DNA of 64,000 nucleotides, taken from the NCBI RefSeq assembly GCF_000725385.1, contig NZ_CP008884.1:2976001-3040000 (forward strand), read 5' to 3'. The stretch comes from Dyella japonica A8 (GTDB lineage Bacteria; Pseudomonadota; Gammaproteobacteria; Xanthomonadales; Rhodanobacteraceae). Position 1 is the stretch's first letter, and each line of letters begins with the position of its first letter. Shown piece after piece: positions 17,416 through 25,890 of the stretch. The notes under the pieces are model-generated. The model saw only the letters and a list, made by a program, of their open reading frames with translations, was not told the origin of the DNA and ran no database searches. Made by a program: the position numbers and the translations under genes.

Positions 17416-18123
17416 TCAGGGTGATGTTGGAGACGAGGCTGGCAGATGCAGGGCGGTGCGCAGTTCGGCGCGCGCTGCCTGGTAGTCCGGCTGCCAGTCG
17501 GTTTGTTGCAGCAGTTGCGCGCCGATGACCGTGCCGGCGAGTCGGCCGGCTTCCACGTCGCTTGGGAAGTGCGCACCCATGGTGATGCGGTGTTGCGCAT
17601 ACAGGTCGGCGCGGGCAAAGATCGCCGCGCGCCGCTCCGGCACCATGTTGGCCAACAGGATCGCCGTGGTGTAGCCGAAAGTGGCATGCCCGCTCGGATA
17701 GCTCCAGTCATCCGGCTTCTCCTTGGACAGCGGATGCACCTGGTCGGACGTCACCGAGGGGCGGGGGCGTCGCCAGTAAAGCTTGGCGTCCGCCGCCTCG
17801 GTCTTGTCGAGCTTGGCGACGCGCTCAAAGAACGCGGCGGTCTTCGGCAAGGTGGCAGGTTGTGCGGTCAGGCCGAGCGCATCCGCAAAGCGGAATACGG
17901 AGCGCTCGGTATCCGCTGTGGCGGCCGACTGTTCGTCGGCCGTCCGGGACTGCTGCGCCGCAAGCACTGCCTGCAGATCCTGGCTGGCCTCCGTCGTGCC
18001 TGCCGCCGGCGGTGGCGGCAGCAGGTTCGACAGTGCGATGAGGGCATGACTGGGCGTGCCGCCATCGGCCATCGCGGACTGGCTGGCCAGCAGTGCCAGC
18101 AACAAGAGGGCGGAGCGCTTCAT
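17416..18123 (-). CDS. Class A non-specific acid phosphatase (PAP2 superfamily), secreted
   Basis: 235 aa with a Sec signal peptide (MKRSALLLLALLASQSAMA-D). The three PAP2 motifs are in order: K-x6-R-P in KLYWRRPRP, SYPSGHAT (phosphate contact and acid His), and QHRITMGAHFPSDVEAGR (R-x5-H-x3-D, nucleophilic His). The overall size and PSGHAT/GAHFPSD wording fit PhoN/PhoC periplasmic phosphatases. The start codon overlaps the stop of the upstream TonB receptor (TGATG), so the two are translationally coupled. The phosphatase could dephosphorylate what the receptor imports. Confidence 0.92.
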   Translation of the reverse strand: MKRSALLLLALLASQSAMADGGTPSHALIALSNLLPPPPAAGTTEASQDLQAVLAAQQSRTADEQSAATADTERSVFRFADALGLTAQPATLPKTAAFFERVAKLDKTEAADAKLYWRRPRPSVTSDQVHPLSKEKPDDWSYPSGHATFGYTTAILLANMVPERRAAIFARADLYAQHRITMGAHFPSDVEAGRLAGTVIGAQLLQQTDWQPDYQAARAELRTALHLPASSPTSP

Positions 18124-20333
18124 CAGAACAGGTCCGCCGAGATCGTGAAGTTGAAGTTGCGCGCCGGAATGGTCCAGTACAGCGGCGTGTTGTCCGCCCC
18201 TGTGGTGCCTGCCAGGGCGTTGATGTGCGTGTTGTTGAACAGGTTGTTGAGCTGCACGCCGATCTTGAAGTCCTTCACGTCGGTGATGTGCGGATCGAAC
18301 TTGTAGCTGGCGGCGAAATTGGTGATCGCGTAGCCGCCAATCGGCGTGTCATCTTCCGCGTTGGCCGTGTAGTAGGTCTTGCCGACGAACTTGTCGACCA
18401 GCGAGGCGTAGATGGCGCCGTTGCTGTAGGTGAAGCCCAGGGCGGCGGTCTTGTGGGGCGTGTTGGCGTTCCACTGGTTGTCGGTGGTCTGGATGGCGCG
18501 GTTGAGCGAGCCGTTAGCATAGACGCTGAAACCGGCGCCTAGCAGGTAGGTGCCCTCCAGTTCGATGCCTTTGTAGTGCACGCCGCCGCCGTTGTAGAAC
18601 TCGGTGATGCCGCCGACCTTGTGGCTTTGCACGAAGTTGTTGAAGTCGATCTTGTACACGTCGCCGGACAACGTGAGGCGATCATTCGTCCAGGTGGTGC
18701 CGAGCTGGATGTTGGTGGTCTTTTCCGGGGCCACGGCGCTGTCGGAAACCGCCGGGTTGGGCACGTACAGCAGGTTGAGGTTGGGCGCGAGGTAACCCTT
18801 GGCCCACTGCGCGTACGCCGTCCAGCTGGAGGTGAAGGCGTAGTGGAAGGAGGCCGAGGGCAGGGTGGCGTTCCACTTCTTGGAATAGTCGAGCGGCGTC
18901 CCCGTCTTCTGGTTCACCGTGGCGCTCAGGTCGCGCTCGAAGTTGTTGTACTTCACGCCGCCGATGACATACGCGTTGTCGGTGATGTTCCACTGGTATT
19001 CGATGAACGGCTGGATGGTGATCAGCGTGTCGTTCATGCGGCGATCGACGGCGGCATCCTGCAAGGTGGCCGCGCCGGGGTTGTTGATCGGGTTGAGCTG
19101 GTTGAGCGTGTCGTCGAACTCATACAGCCAGCGGATATCGTCCTGGTGGTCGTACCACACGCCGGCACGCAGTTCGCCCGGCCCCAGTTCCTTGCCCACG
19201 CGGAAGATGTCGCCCCACGAGCGGTTCGTGTTGCGCATGTGCTGGCCTGGGACATTGTCGGTGCCATAGGCCGTGCCGTTCGGCGTTTCGCCGTTCGGGT
19301 CCAGGCCGTTGTAGCCGAAGTGGTTGTAGCCGTAGGTGTAGACCTTGTTGTCGAACGTCCAGCCGTCGAACGCCGAGTGCAGGCCGATATAGCCGAGATT
19401 GGTGTTGATCTCGTCCTTGTTGTAGGCGTAGTACGCCTGGCTGGTCGGGTCGTCGTTCAGACCATAGTTGTTGCCATACTGGGCGATCTGCGCCTTGGTC
19501 GCGCCGAACGGCACGTACTGGTGCAGGTTGTTCGCCATGGCGACGAAGGTCAGCGTGGTGTTCTCGCCCAGCGGCTGGATCAGCTTGGCGAACACGCTCT
19601 GGCGGCGCTGGCCGGCATAGGTGAGGTAACCATCCGACGTGCTGTTCTGCAGGTTGAGCACCGCGCTGGTGCCGCTGTTGGTGAATGCGCCGGTGTTGAT
19701 GGTGGCGCCTTCCACGGCGGTGTCCCAGCTGCCGTAGCTGACGTAGGGGCTGATGCCGAACTGCTTCTGCGGGTTGATCGTGTCCACCGAAATGGTGCCG
19801 CCGAACGTGGCGTTGCCGAGCGTGCTGGCGGTGCCGGGGCCGCGATCCACCGTCACGGCATTGGTCTGCTGGTTGGTGAAGTACGAGGTGGAGTGGTGGG
19901 TGAAGTCGTTGGAGTCCATCCACGGGATGCCGTCGAACGTCACGTTGTACTGGCCATCCTGGAAGCCGCGGATGGAGACGACCGCCGCCTCCATCAGGCC
20001 GGAGCCATTCGGCGCGACGGTGTACACGCTCGGCGCGATGGACGCGATGTCGGTGTAGTCGCCGGTCGGCGGAACGTTTTCCTGGATGTAGGTGCGGCCG
20101 ATGATCGATTGCGGCTGGGTGGCAACCATGGAGCCCTGCGAGGGCGCGATGTTGGTCACCGCGTCGGTGCCCGTCACTTGCACGGCATCCAGGCTCTTGG
20201 CCTGCTGCGGCGTGGCGCTGGTATCCGTGGCGGCATTGTCGCCCGCCCAGGCAGGCGCCGCGATGGCAGCGGTAAGGCAGAGAGCAAGCGTGGTGCGAGC
20301 GAGCGCGATGGGCGCTGAAAGTTGCCGTGTCAT
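18123..20333 (-). CDS. TonB-dependent receptor coupled to a phosphatase
   Basis: 736 aa. A signal peptide ends near AWAGD. The TonB box region is LDAVQVTG, followed by a plug domain (VVSIRGFQDGQYNVTFDGIP, DRGPGTASTLGNATFGGTI) and a 22-strand barrel ending in aromatic ARNFNFTISADLF. This is an outer-membrane, energy-coupled importer; the substrate cannot be read from sequence. Its only operon partner is the class A phosphatase, so a phosphorylated organic compound is a plausible ligand (inference). No iron-specific regulatory box was seen upstream. Confidence 0.92.
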   Translation of the reverse strand: MTRQLSAPIALARTTLALCLTAAIAAPAWAGDNAATDTSATPQQAKSLDAVQVTGTDAVTNIAPSQGSMVATQPQSIIGRTYIQENVPPTGDYTDIASIAPSVYTVAPNGSGLMEAAVVSIRGFQDGQYNVTFDGIPWMDSNDFTHHSTSYFTNQQTNAVTVDRGPGTASTLGNATFGGTISVDTINPQKQFGISPYVSYGSWDTAVEGATINTGAFTNSGTSAVLNLQNSTSDGYLTYAGQRRQSVFAKLIQPLGENTTLTFVAMANNLHQYVPFGATKAQIAQYGNNYGLNDDPTSQAYYAYNKDEINTNLGYIGLHSAFDGWTFDNKVYTYGYNHFGYNGLDPNGETPNGTAYGTDNVPGQHMRNTNRSWGDIFRVGKELGPGELRAGVWYDHQDDIRWLYEFDDTLNQLNPINNPGAATLQDAAVDRRMNDTLITIQPFIEYQWNITDNAYVIGGVKYNNFERDLSATVNQKTGTPLDYSKKWNATLPSASFHYAFTSSWTAYAQWAKGYLAPNLNLLYVPNPAVSDSAVAPEKTTNIQLGTTWTNDRLTLSGDVYKIDFNNFVQSHKVGGITEFYNGGGVHYKGIELEGTYLLGAGFSVYANGSLNRAIQTTDNQWNANTPHKTAALGFTYSNGAIYASLVDKFVGKTYYTANAEDDTPIGGYAITNFAASYKFDPHITDVKDFKIGVQLNNLFNNTHINALAGTTGADNTPLYWTIPARNFNFTISADLF

Positions 20334-20638
20334 GAGATGCCCGTTTGATTATCAGAAAGGTGTCAAAGCGGGGCGACACCGTAGGGCGGGCATATGACAG
20401 GTTGACAACAAAATGATTATTCGAAAATCGCGATAATAATCGCATTTAGTTACGCTAAGACGATTATAAGTTTTGTTAAGACAATTAATAAGCTAAATAT
20501 AAGCCTTATCGTTTTCAGGGTGGCTCAATGAGCGTGCCGAAAAGACAGGGCGCGTTGTCTCGACGCGATATTCGCGGCTAGAGGGTATCGATGGTGCGGC
20601 CGGCGCGATGGCGATCGCGCCACGGAAGACGCCCGCTG
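20334..20638. other. 305-bp intergenic region, AT-rich core, upstream of the TonB receptor
   Basis: Positions about 20400-20515 are strikingly AT-rich in a GC-rich window and include an imperfect dyad around GATTATTCG...CGATAATAATC, TTATAAGTTTTG and TAATAAGCTAAATATAAGCC. This is the likely promoter and regulatory region of the receptor-phosphatase operon. At 20602-20621 an 8-bp stem, GGCGCGAT/ATCGCGCC, with a GGCG loop lies 18 bp beyond the kinase stop and may end that transcript. TTGTCAA and CTGTCAT at about 20395-20410 on the minus strand resemble PHO-box half-sites but at the wrong spacing. No gene is seen. Confidence 0.5.
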
Positions 20639-23600
20639 TTACTCGATGCTGCAGGTGTTCTGTCGGGGCGGCAGGTAGGCGGCGCGGCAGGGAATGCGGA
20701 GCTGCCATTCCGTGCCCTGCGGGCGGCGTTGCCGGAGCGTGAGCGTGGCGCCGAGCCGTGCCGCGCGTTCGCGCATGCCGACCACGCCCCAGTGGCCCGC
20801 CTTGGCTGCCGATTCGAGTATGCCGTCGCCGATGCCGCTGCCGTCGTCGGCAATGCTTATGTGCAAGGCGCGCTTCTGGTAATCCACCTGCACGTCCACA
20901 TGGTCTGCCCGCGCATGCAGGAAGGCATTGCGTATCGCCTCGCGGACGATGTCCACGATCTCGTCGCGCGCACTGGCCAGTATCAGCCGCGGTTTTCCGT
21001 CCGTGGTCATGCGGAAGGCCGTGGGCGCATGGATGGATGCCAGATCCTCGCCGACGGCGAGGATCGACTGCACCAGTTCGTTCTGTCGGGACGCTTCGCC
21101 GCGCAGCGCGATGATCTTGTCGCGACCTTCGATCACCATGTTCCTGGCCTGCTGAATGGCAGCGTGCAGGGCTTCGTCGTGCGCCTGGCTCCTGTTCGGG
21201 CCGGCCATCAGTGCCTGCAGTCGCAGCAATAGCCCTTGCACGCCCTGAAGCAGGGTGTCGTGGATTTCCCGGGCGATGCGCTCGCGCTCATTCATGCGCT
21301 CCGTCAGCTGGAGGTGTACCCGGTCGGCGGCAAGTCTCGTGCGCCAGACGAAGAAACTGGCGGCGAGGGCGACGATGCCGAGCAGGCACAGCGCGTAGAA
21401 CCACGCGGACTGGTAGAACCACGGGGCGATGGTGAGGCGGGTCTCGGCGCCCTGCATGTTCCACACGCCATCGTCATTGGCGGCGATGACGCGAAACTCG
21501 TAGGTTCCAGGGCCCAGGTTGGCGTAGAACGCATCGCGCCGGATGCCGGCGTCCTGCCAGCCGGCATCCGCGCCGTCGAGGCGGTAGCGGAAGCGCACGC
21601 GGTCGGGAATGGCCAGGCTGGCCGCGCTGTATCGCACCTGCAGGTTGGTCGTGCCCTTGGGCAAGTGGATGCGGCTGTCTGCCGGGTAGTGCTTGCCATT
21701 GGCGATGATGTCGACGATGGCCACCGGCGGCGGCAGGGGGTTTCTGCTCAGCGCATCCGGCTCGATCCATGCCGGGCCCTGGTTGGTCAGGAACCACAGG
21801 CGGTGTCGGCCGTCGACCAGGGTGGTCGGCAACATCGCCGCCTGCTTGGCGATGCCGGGCAAGCCGTCGCGGTAATCGAACAGGCGGTATGCGGGGCGGT
21901 GGTTGGGCTGTGCAAAGCTTTCTGCTGCTTCGTCGGCGTCAATATGCACCACGCCCTTGCCGGTGTTGAGCCACAGATCGCCGCCGGGCGTGCGCTCGAT
22001 GCCGGTGACGCCGATGAAGGCGTCGTCATCGGCAACGTCCAGTGAGGTGATCCGCCCATGCGCTGCGCGCGCCAACCCTTGTTCGCCACCCATCAGCACC
22101 TCGTCCCCGCGTGCGCGGATGGCGGTGATGGTGCCTATGTGCAGTCCGTCCGCTTCGGTGAACAGCCGCGCGCCCTTGTCGTCGAGCCGCACCAGTCGAT
22201 TACCGGTATAGCCAATCCAGAGCCCGCCCCTTTCGTCGCTGCCCAGGGAGGCGGGCGTGTCATCGGCGACGGACGGCACGGGCATCACGCGCAACCACCG
22301 GCCCTCGTGCAGGTGGTAGAGGCCGCGCTCGGCAAGGGCCAGCCAGGGTTCGCCCTTGCTGTCGATGGCGAAGGCATTGGCACGGGTAAGGTCGGGCGAG
22401 ACGGGCCAGTCATTCGCGCTCAGTACGCCATCGTGCAGCCGGAAAAACCGGTTCCGGCCGACCAGCCACAGGTCACCGGCGCGATCGAACTGCATGTCGA
22501 TCACGTCGTTCAGGTCGCGGCGTACCACCTTGCCGGTCTCACCATCGAAACGGAACAGCGTGCCGCCATTGGCGATCCAGACGGCGCCACTGGCGTCTCT
22601 TGTCATGGCGTAGTTCGCCGCCGCGCCGGGCAGCACGAAGTCGGGTGTCTGGAAGCTGTTGCGATGGAAGCTGGCCAGTCCCATGTTGGTGCCCGCCCAC
22701 ACGGTTCCTTCCATGTCTTCCAGCAGCGGCACGGCACGCTCGGAAACCAGTCCGCTGGTGCGGCCGATGGATTCCGAGAAGTCCGCGGCGCGCAGCGATC
22801 GTCCGCTGGCCAACGGGTCCACCGCGTTCACGCGATAAATGCCGCCCTTGTCCACGCGAGTCGCCCACAGGTTGCCGTAGCGATCGAACAGCAGGCGGTT
22901 GGCCCAGCTGAAATCGGTGTCGTCGGGCGATTCGGCGGGTGAGCTCTCGGGATGGTCGGCGGTGAGGCCGGGCAGGGCGCGCGTGCCATGCAGATGGTCG
23001 GACAGCCACAGCGTGCCGTTGTTGGCCTGCGCCACGATGGCGTACTTGGCCACCGCCTGGTCAGTGCGCTGGAAGCGGTGTTCGCCTGGCTTGAGGAACA
23101 CCAGCGACTCCCCGGTGGTGACCCAGAGCGTGCCGTCACGCGTGACCAGCAGCCAGTCCGCGCGCGCCGTGGGGTAATTCCAGTCGGCGCCCACGACCTG
23201 CCACTGTGTGCCGTCGAAGCGTGCGAGACCGCCTTCGGTGGCGGCCCACAGCGATCCATCGCCGGTTCGTGCAAAGGCCAGCACCATGCCGCGCGGGAAG
23301 CCCTGTTCGGTGGCGTAGTGGTGCAGGTGGCCGTTGCGGACGACGCTGGCGCCGCCGTAATAGAAGCCGATCCACAGCGCACCGTCTTCCTGCATGCCCA
23401 GGGCCGTGATGTCGTTGGACGGCAGGCGTTCGCCGGCTGCGGGCTGGAAGCGTTCAAAGCGGAAGCCGTCGAAGCGGTAGAGCCCGCTGCCGGTTCCCAG
23501 CCAGAGATAACCGTCCTTGCCTTGGGCCATGGTCCAGATGTCGGCGGGCGTGCCGGCTTCGGTCGTCCACAGCCGGCGACGGAAACCGGGCGATTCGTCG

Positions 23601-23692
23601 GCGTGGCTGGCGGTCATGCACGCCAGCAACACGGCGACGATCAGTGGCAGCGTGTGGCGACCGGCACGGGCCAGCCATCCGGGCATCGACAT
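20639..23692 (-). CDS. Hybrid-sensor-like beta-propeller (Reg_prop/Y_Y_Y) histidine kinase
   Basis: 1017 aa from the ATG giving MSMPGWLARAGRHTLPLIVA, a signal/anchor helix; a start 26 codons upstream is possible. About 700 residues of two-component-propeller repeats follow (DIWTMAQGKDGYLWLGTGSG, DGSLWAATEGGLARFDG, GTVWAGTNMGLASF, GGLWIGYTGN). Then come a Y_Y_Y domain (RFRYRLDGADAGWQDAG, LGPGTYEFRVIAAN), one membrane helix (FYALCLLGIVALAASFFVW), a HisKA_3 dimerisation domain with REIHDTLLQGVQG, and an HATPase with EAIRNAFLHARA, DDGSGIG and GVVGMRERA. It senses an unknown periplasmic signal, often a carbohydrate in this class, and phosphorylates the divergent NarL-type regulator. Confidence 0.93.
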   Translation of the reverse strand: MSMPGWLARAGRHTLPLIVAVLLACMTASHADESPGFRRRLWTTEAGTPADIWTMAQGKDGYLWLGTGSGLYRFDGFRFERFQPAAGERLPSNDITALGMQEDGALWIGFYYGGASVVRNGHLHHYATEQGFPRGMVLAFARTGDGSLWAATEGGLARFDGTQWQVVGADWNYPTARADWLLVTRDGTLWVTTGESLVFLKPGEHRFQRTDQAVAKYAIVAQANNGTLWLSDHLHGTRALPGLTADHPESSPAESPDDTDFSWANRLLFDRYGNLWATRVDKGGIYRVNAVDPLASGRSLRAADFSESIGRTSGLVSERAVPLLEDMEGTVWAGTNMGLASFHRNSFQTPDFVLPGAAANYAMTRDASGAVWIANGGTLFRFDGETGKVVRRDLNDVIDMQFDRAGDLWLVGRNRFFRLHDGVLSANDWPVSPDLTRANAFAIDSKGEPWLALAERGLYHLHEGRWLRVMPVPSVADDTPASLGSDERGGLWIGYTGNRLVRLDDKGARLFTEADGLHIGTITAIRARGDEVLMGGEQGLARAAHGRITSLDVADDDAFIGVTGIERTPGGDLWLNTGKGVVHIDADEAAESFAQPNHRPAYRLFDYRDGLPGIAKQAAMLPTTLVDGRHRLWFLTNQGPAWIEPDALSRNPLPPPVAIVDIIANGKHYPADSRIHLPKGTTNLQVRYSAASLAIPDRVRFRYRLDGADAGWQDAGIRRDAFYANLGPGTYEFRVIAANDDGVWNMQGAETRLTIAPWFYQSAWFYALCLLGIVALAASFFVWRTRLAADRVHLQLTERMNERERIAREIHDTLLQGVQGLLLRLQALMAGPNRSQAHDEALHAAIQQARNMVIEGRDKIIALRGEASRQNELVQSILAVGEDLASIHAPTAFRMTTDGKPRLILASARDEIVDIVREAIRNAFLHARADHVDVQVDYQKRALHISIADDGSGIGDGILESAAKAGHWGVVGMRERAARLGATLTLRQRRPQGTEWQLRIPCRAAYLPPRQNTCSIE

Positions 23693-23910
23693 AGGGTTTC
23701 CGTGGAAAAGTGTGCGCGGCATGATGCATGCCGACGGGAGGCAGCATATCGTTCCGTGTGCCCTGGCCATAGGTGCCGCGGCGCGAACACAGAATCACCC
23801 GAATGGGCATTGATCACCCGCAGGCGGGACGGGATAGTGCCACGGCATGCCGGGCGACTCCCCGCCTCCGTCCGCGCAGGGAAGGCAGCCATGTATCGAA
23901 GGTCCACATC

Positions 23911-24543
23911 GTGACAGCCGATGCCGAGCGCATCCGGGTTCTCATTGCGGATGATCATCCGATCATGCGCGACGGCATTGTTGCTGCGATCGGCAGTGCG
24001 CCGGACATGGCCGTGGTCGGCCAGGCGGCGGATGGCGCCGAGGCCATCGTGCGCTACCGCGAGCTGCGCCCCGATGTGGCCCTGATCGATCTGCAGATGC
24101 CCGGTGTCGACGGCCTGCAGGCCATTTCGACACTGGGCGGCGAGTTTCCGCAGGCCCGCATCATCGTGGTCACCTCCTACCCGGGCGACGCACGGGTCAA
24201 GCGTGCGCTCACGTTCGGTGCGAGTGCCTACCTGCTGAAGACCGCCACGCGCGACGAGATCCTTGCCGCCATCCGCTCCGTCATGAAAGGCCGTCGCGTG
24301 GTGGCGACCGAGGTGGCGGGCGAGATCGCCTCGCATGCCTGGTCTGAAATGCTGAGCGACCGCGAGTTGAGCGTGCTGCGCCTGGTGGCCACCGGCCACA
24401 CCAACAAGCGCATCGCCGATCTTCTTTGCGTATCCGAAGACACGGTCAAGGCGCGCCTGAAAAACATCATGACCAAGCTCGGCGCGCTCGATCGCACGCA
24501 CGCCGTCACGCTGGCTCGCAATCGCGGCTTCTTCGACGGCTGA
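23911..24543 (+). CDS. NarL/FixJ-type response regulator
   Basis: 210 aa from a GTG preceded by GAAGG; the frame is open upstream without a better start. The receiver domain has acidic pocket IADDHPIMRDG, phospho-acceptor Asp in ALIDLQMPG, VVTSYPGD and the lysine in YLLKTATRDE. The C-terminal LuxR helix-turn-helix is LSDRELSVLRLVATGHTNKR then IADLLCVSEDTVKARLKNIM. It diverges from the HisKA_3 kinase gene and lies directly upstream of the 24.8-32.3 kb catabolic-type cluster, so that cluster or its own locus are the obvious targets (inference). Confidence 0.93.
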   Translation: MTADAERIRVLIADDHPIMRDGIVAAIGSAPDMAVVGQAADGAEAIVRYRELRPDVALIDLQMPGVDGLQAISTLGGEFPQARIIVVTSYPGDARVKRALTFGASAYLLKTATRDEILAAIRSVMKGRRVVATEVAGEIASHAWSEMLSDRELSVLRLVATGHTNKRIADLLCVSEDTVKARLKNIMTKLGALDRTHAVTLARNRGFFDG

Positions 24544-24614
24544 CCCGGCGCGTCATGGCGGTGTAACGCTCCGGTTACATCAGCCTGACGCAAGGCGGGC
24601 GTGCGCGTTTGGCA

Positions 24615-24631
24615 GACGTGAGCTTCACGTC
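24615..24631. promoter_or_regulatory. 17-bp perfect palindrome upstream of the Tat-leader/hydrolase operon
   Basis: GACGTGA-GCT-TCACGTC has 7-bp perfect arms. It lies 71 bp after the response-regulator stop and 204 bp before the first gene of the next operon, in an otherwise empty 292-bp gap (24544-24835). It is a candidate operator, for instance for the adjacent LuxR-type regulator. It lacks a T-run, so an intrinsic terminator is less likely. Confidence 0.4.
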
Positions 24632-24835
24632 ATTTACCTGATCGGGTAGGCAAGATTGCCGTGATCGGGGGTACGTCTCCACGGCGTGACAGTCAAGAAT
24701 GACGAAGGACAGCGGCCATCGCCGTTGCCCATGAATGACTTCGTTTTCATGTCTTGACCGCATCGCACGCCGGTACGCGCGAGGGCATTCCCCGTCGCGT
24801 GTTTTGCATCCGGCCTGTGCACCAGGAGAGTCCGT

Positions 24836-25006
24836 ATGTCGAGCAAAGACCCTCAGGCGGACATGGATCCCGCCCGGCGCGCCTTTCTTGGAGGCGTCGC
24901 CGCCGCATCTGCCGCCTTGGTCCTGCCCATGGCAGGCCTTTCCACGTCATCACCGGCCGTCGCAGCGACGGCCCCCGCGCACCCCAGCAAGGAAAAAACA
25001 GCATGA
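24836..25006 (+). CDS. 56-aa Tat-signal mini-ORF immediately before the hydrolase
   Basis: The ATG at 24836 follows an AGGAGA site at good spacing. The product is one twin-arginine signal peptide and little else: [10 protein letters not shown] (RR-x-F-L motif), a hydrophobic core ([15 protein letters not shown]), an AVA-A type cleavage region, and a short linker rich in Pro, Ala and Lys. Its TGA overlaps the hydrolase ATG as ATGA, so the two are translationally coupled. It ends just after an A6 run (24993-24998) where a -1 shift at the AAA codon would fuse the Tat signal in frame to the hydrolase (linker KNSMSSITT). Tat-signal versions of related chloroperoxidase-like hydrolases are known in other proteobacteria. 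It is therefore either a decayed or slip-controlled leader, or a separate small peptide. Confidence 0.6.
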   Translation: MSSKDPQADMDPARRAFLGGVAAASAALVLPMAGLSTSSPAVAATAPAHPSKEKTA

Positions 25007-25824
25007 GCTCGATCACCACCCGAGATGGCACCGAGATCTATTACAGGGATTGGGGCCAAGGGCAGCCCGTCGTGTTTTCGCACGGCTGGCCGCTGAGCGC
25101 CGATGCGTGGGACGCGCAGATGTTCTTCCTGAGTTCGCATGGCTACCGCACCATTGCCCATGACCGCCGCGGCCACGGCCGTTCGGGCCAGCCGTGGCAC
25201 GGCAACGACATGGATACCTATGCCGACGACCTTGCCACCCTGATCGAAAAGCTGGACCTGAAGAACATCGTGCTGGTGGGCCACTCCACCGGCGGTGGCG
25301 AAGTGGCGCATTACATCGGTCGTCATGGCAATGCCCGTGTCGCCAAGGCAGTGCTGGTCGGCGCCGTGCCGCCGATCATGCTGAAGACGGCCAACAATCC
25401 CGGCGGCCTTCCCATGGAAGTGTTCGACGACATCCGTGCCAAGACGCTGGCCGACCGCTCGCAGTTCTTCAAGGACTTGTCCGGCCCGTTCTTCGGCGCG
25501 AACCATCCCAACTCCAAGGCCACGCAGGGCATGCGTGACTCGTTCTGGGCGCAGGGCATGATGGGCGGCCTCAAGGGGCAGTACGACTGCATCAAGCAGT
25601 TCTCCGAGGTCGACTACACCGACGACCTGAAGAAGATCGAGGTGCCCACGCTGGTGATCCACGGCGACGACGACCAGATCGTGCCGATCGACGACTCCGG
25701 TCGCCTGACGGCCAAGATCGTCAAGCACGCCACGCTGAAGGTTTATCCGGGCGCGCCGCACGGCCTGGCAGCAACCCATGCAGAGCAGCTCAACAAGGAC
25801 TTGCTCGAGTTCATCCGTTCCTGA
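25003..25824 (+). CDS. Alpha/beta hydrolase of the non-haem chloroperoxidase / esterase type
   Basis: 273 aa. N-terminal [20 protein letters not shown] and [13 protein letters not shown] are typical of cofactor-free haloperoxidase-like esterases. The catalytic triad is visible: Ser in GHSTGGGE, Asp in [11 protein letters not shown] and His in [10 protein letters not shown]. The oxyanion region is HGWP. AAGGA at 24989-24993 provides its own ribosome-binding site, so a cytoplasmic form should be made even without the upstream Tat peptide. It is the first enzyme of a co-directional cluster; the natural substrate is unknown. Confidence 0.9.
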   Translation: MSSITTRDGTEIYYRDWGQGQPVVFSHGWPLSADAWDAQMFFLSSHGYRTIAHDRRGHGRSGQPWHGNDMDTYADDLATLIEKLDLKNIVLVGHSTGGGEVAHYIGRHGNARVAKAVLVGAVPPIMLKTANNPGGLPMEVFDDIRAKTLADRSQFFKDLSGPFFGANHPNSKATQGMRDSFWAQGMMGGLKGQYDCIKQFSEVDYTDDLKKIEVPTLVIHGDDDQIVPIDDSGRLTAKIVKHATLKVYPGAPHGLAATHAEQLNKDLLEFIRS

Positions 25825-25836
25825 TCCAACCCGGAC

Positions 25837-25862
25837 GCGCCGCCGGCTTCGGCCTGCGGCGC
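25837..25862 (+). other. Intra-operon GC hairpin
   Basis: Arms GCGCCGC (25837-25843) and GCGGCGC (25856-25862) enclose a smaller GCCG/CGGC stem. It lies in the 66-bp gap between the hydrolase and isochorismatase genes, with no U-run. It could act as a processing or differential-stability element within the operon. Confidence 0.35.
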
Positions 25863-25890
25863 GCTCCCTCTCGCACCATGGAGAACGCTC

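Noticed and set aside
18576..20318. Open frame of 580 codons on the plus strand opposite the first TonB receptor
   Set aside because: It is antisense to a receptor with signal peptide, plug and barrel motifs; the product has no recognisable domains.
20390..20412. PHO-box-like TTGTCAA and CTGTCAT upstream of the receptor-phosphatase operon
   Set aside because: The half-sites are 8 bp apart instead of the 11-bp period of PhoB sites, and no further repeats follow, so PhoB control is not supported by sequence.
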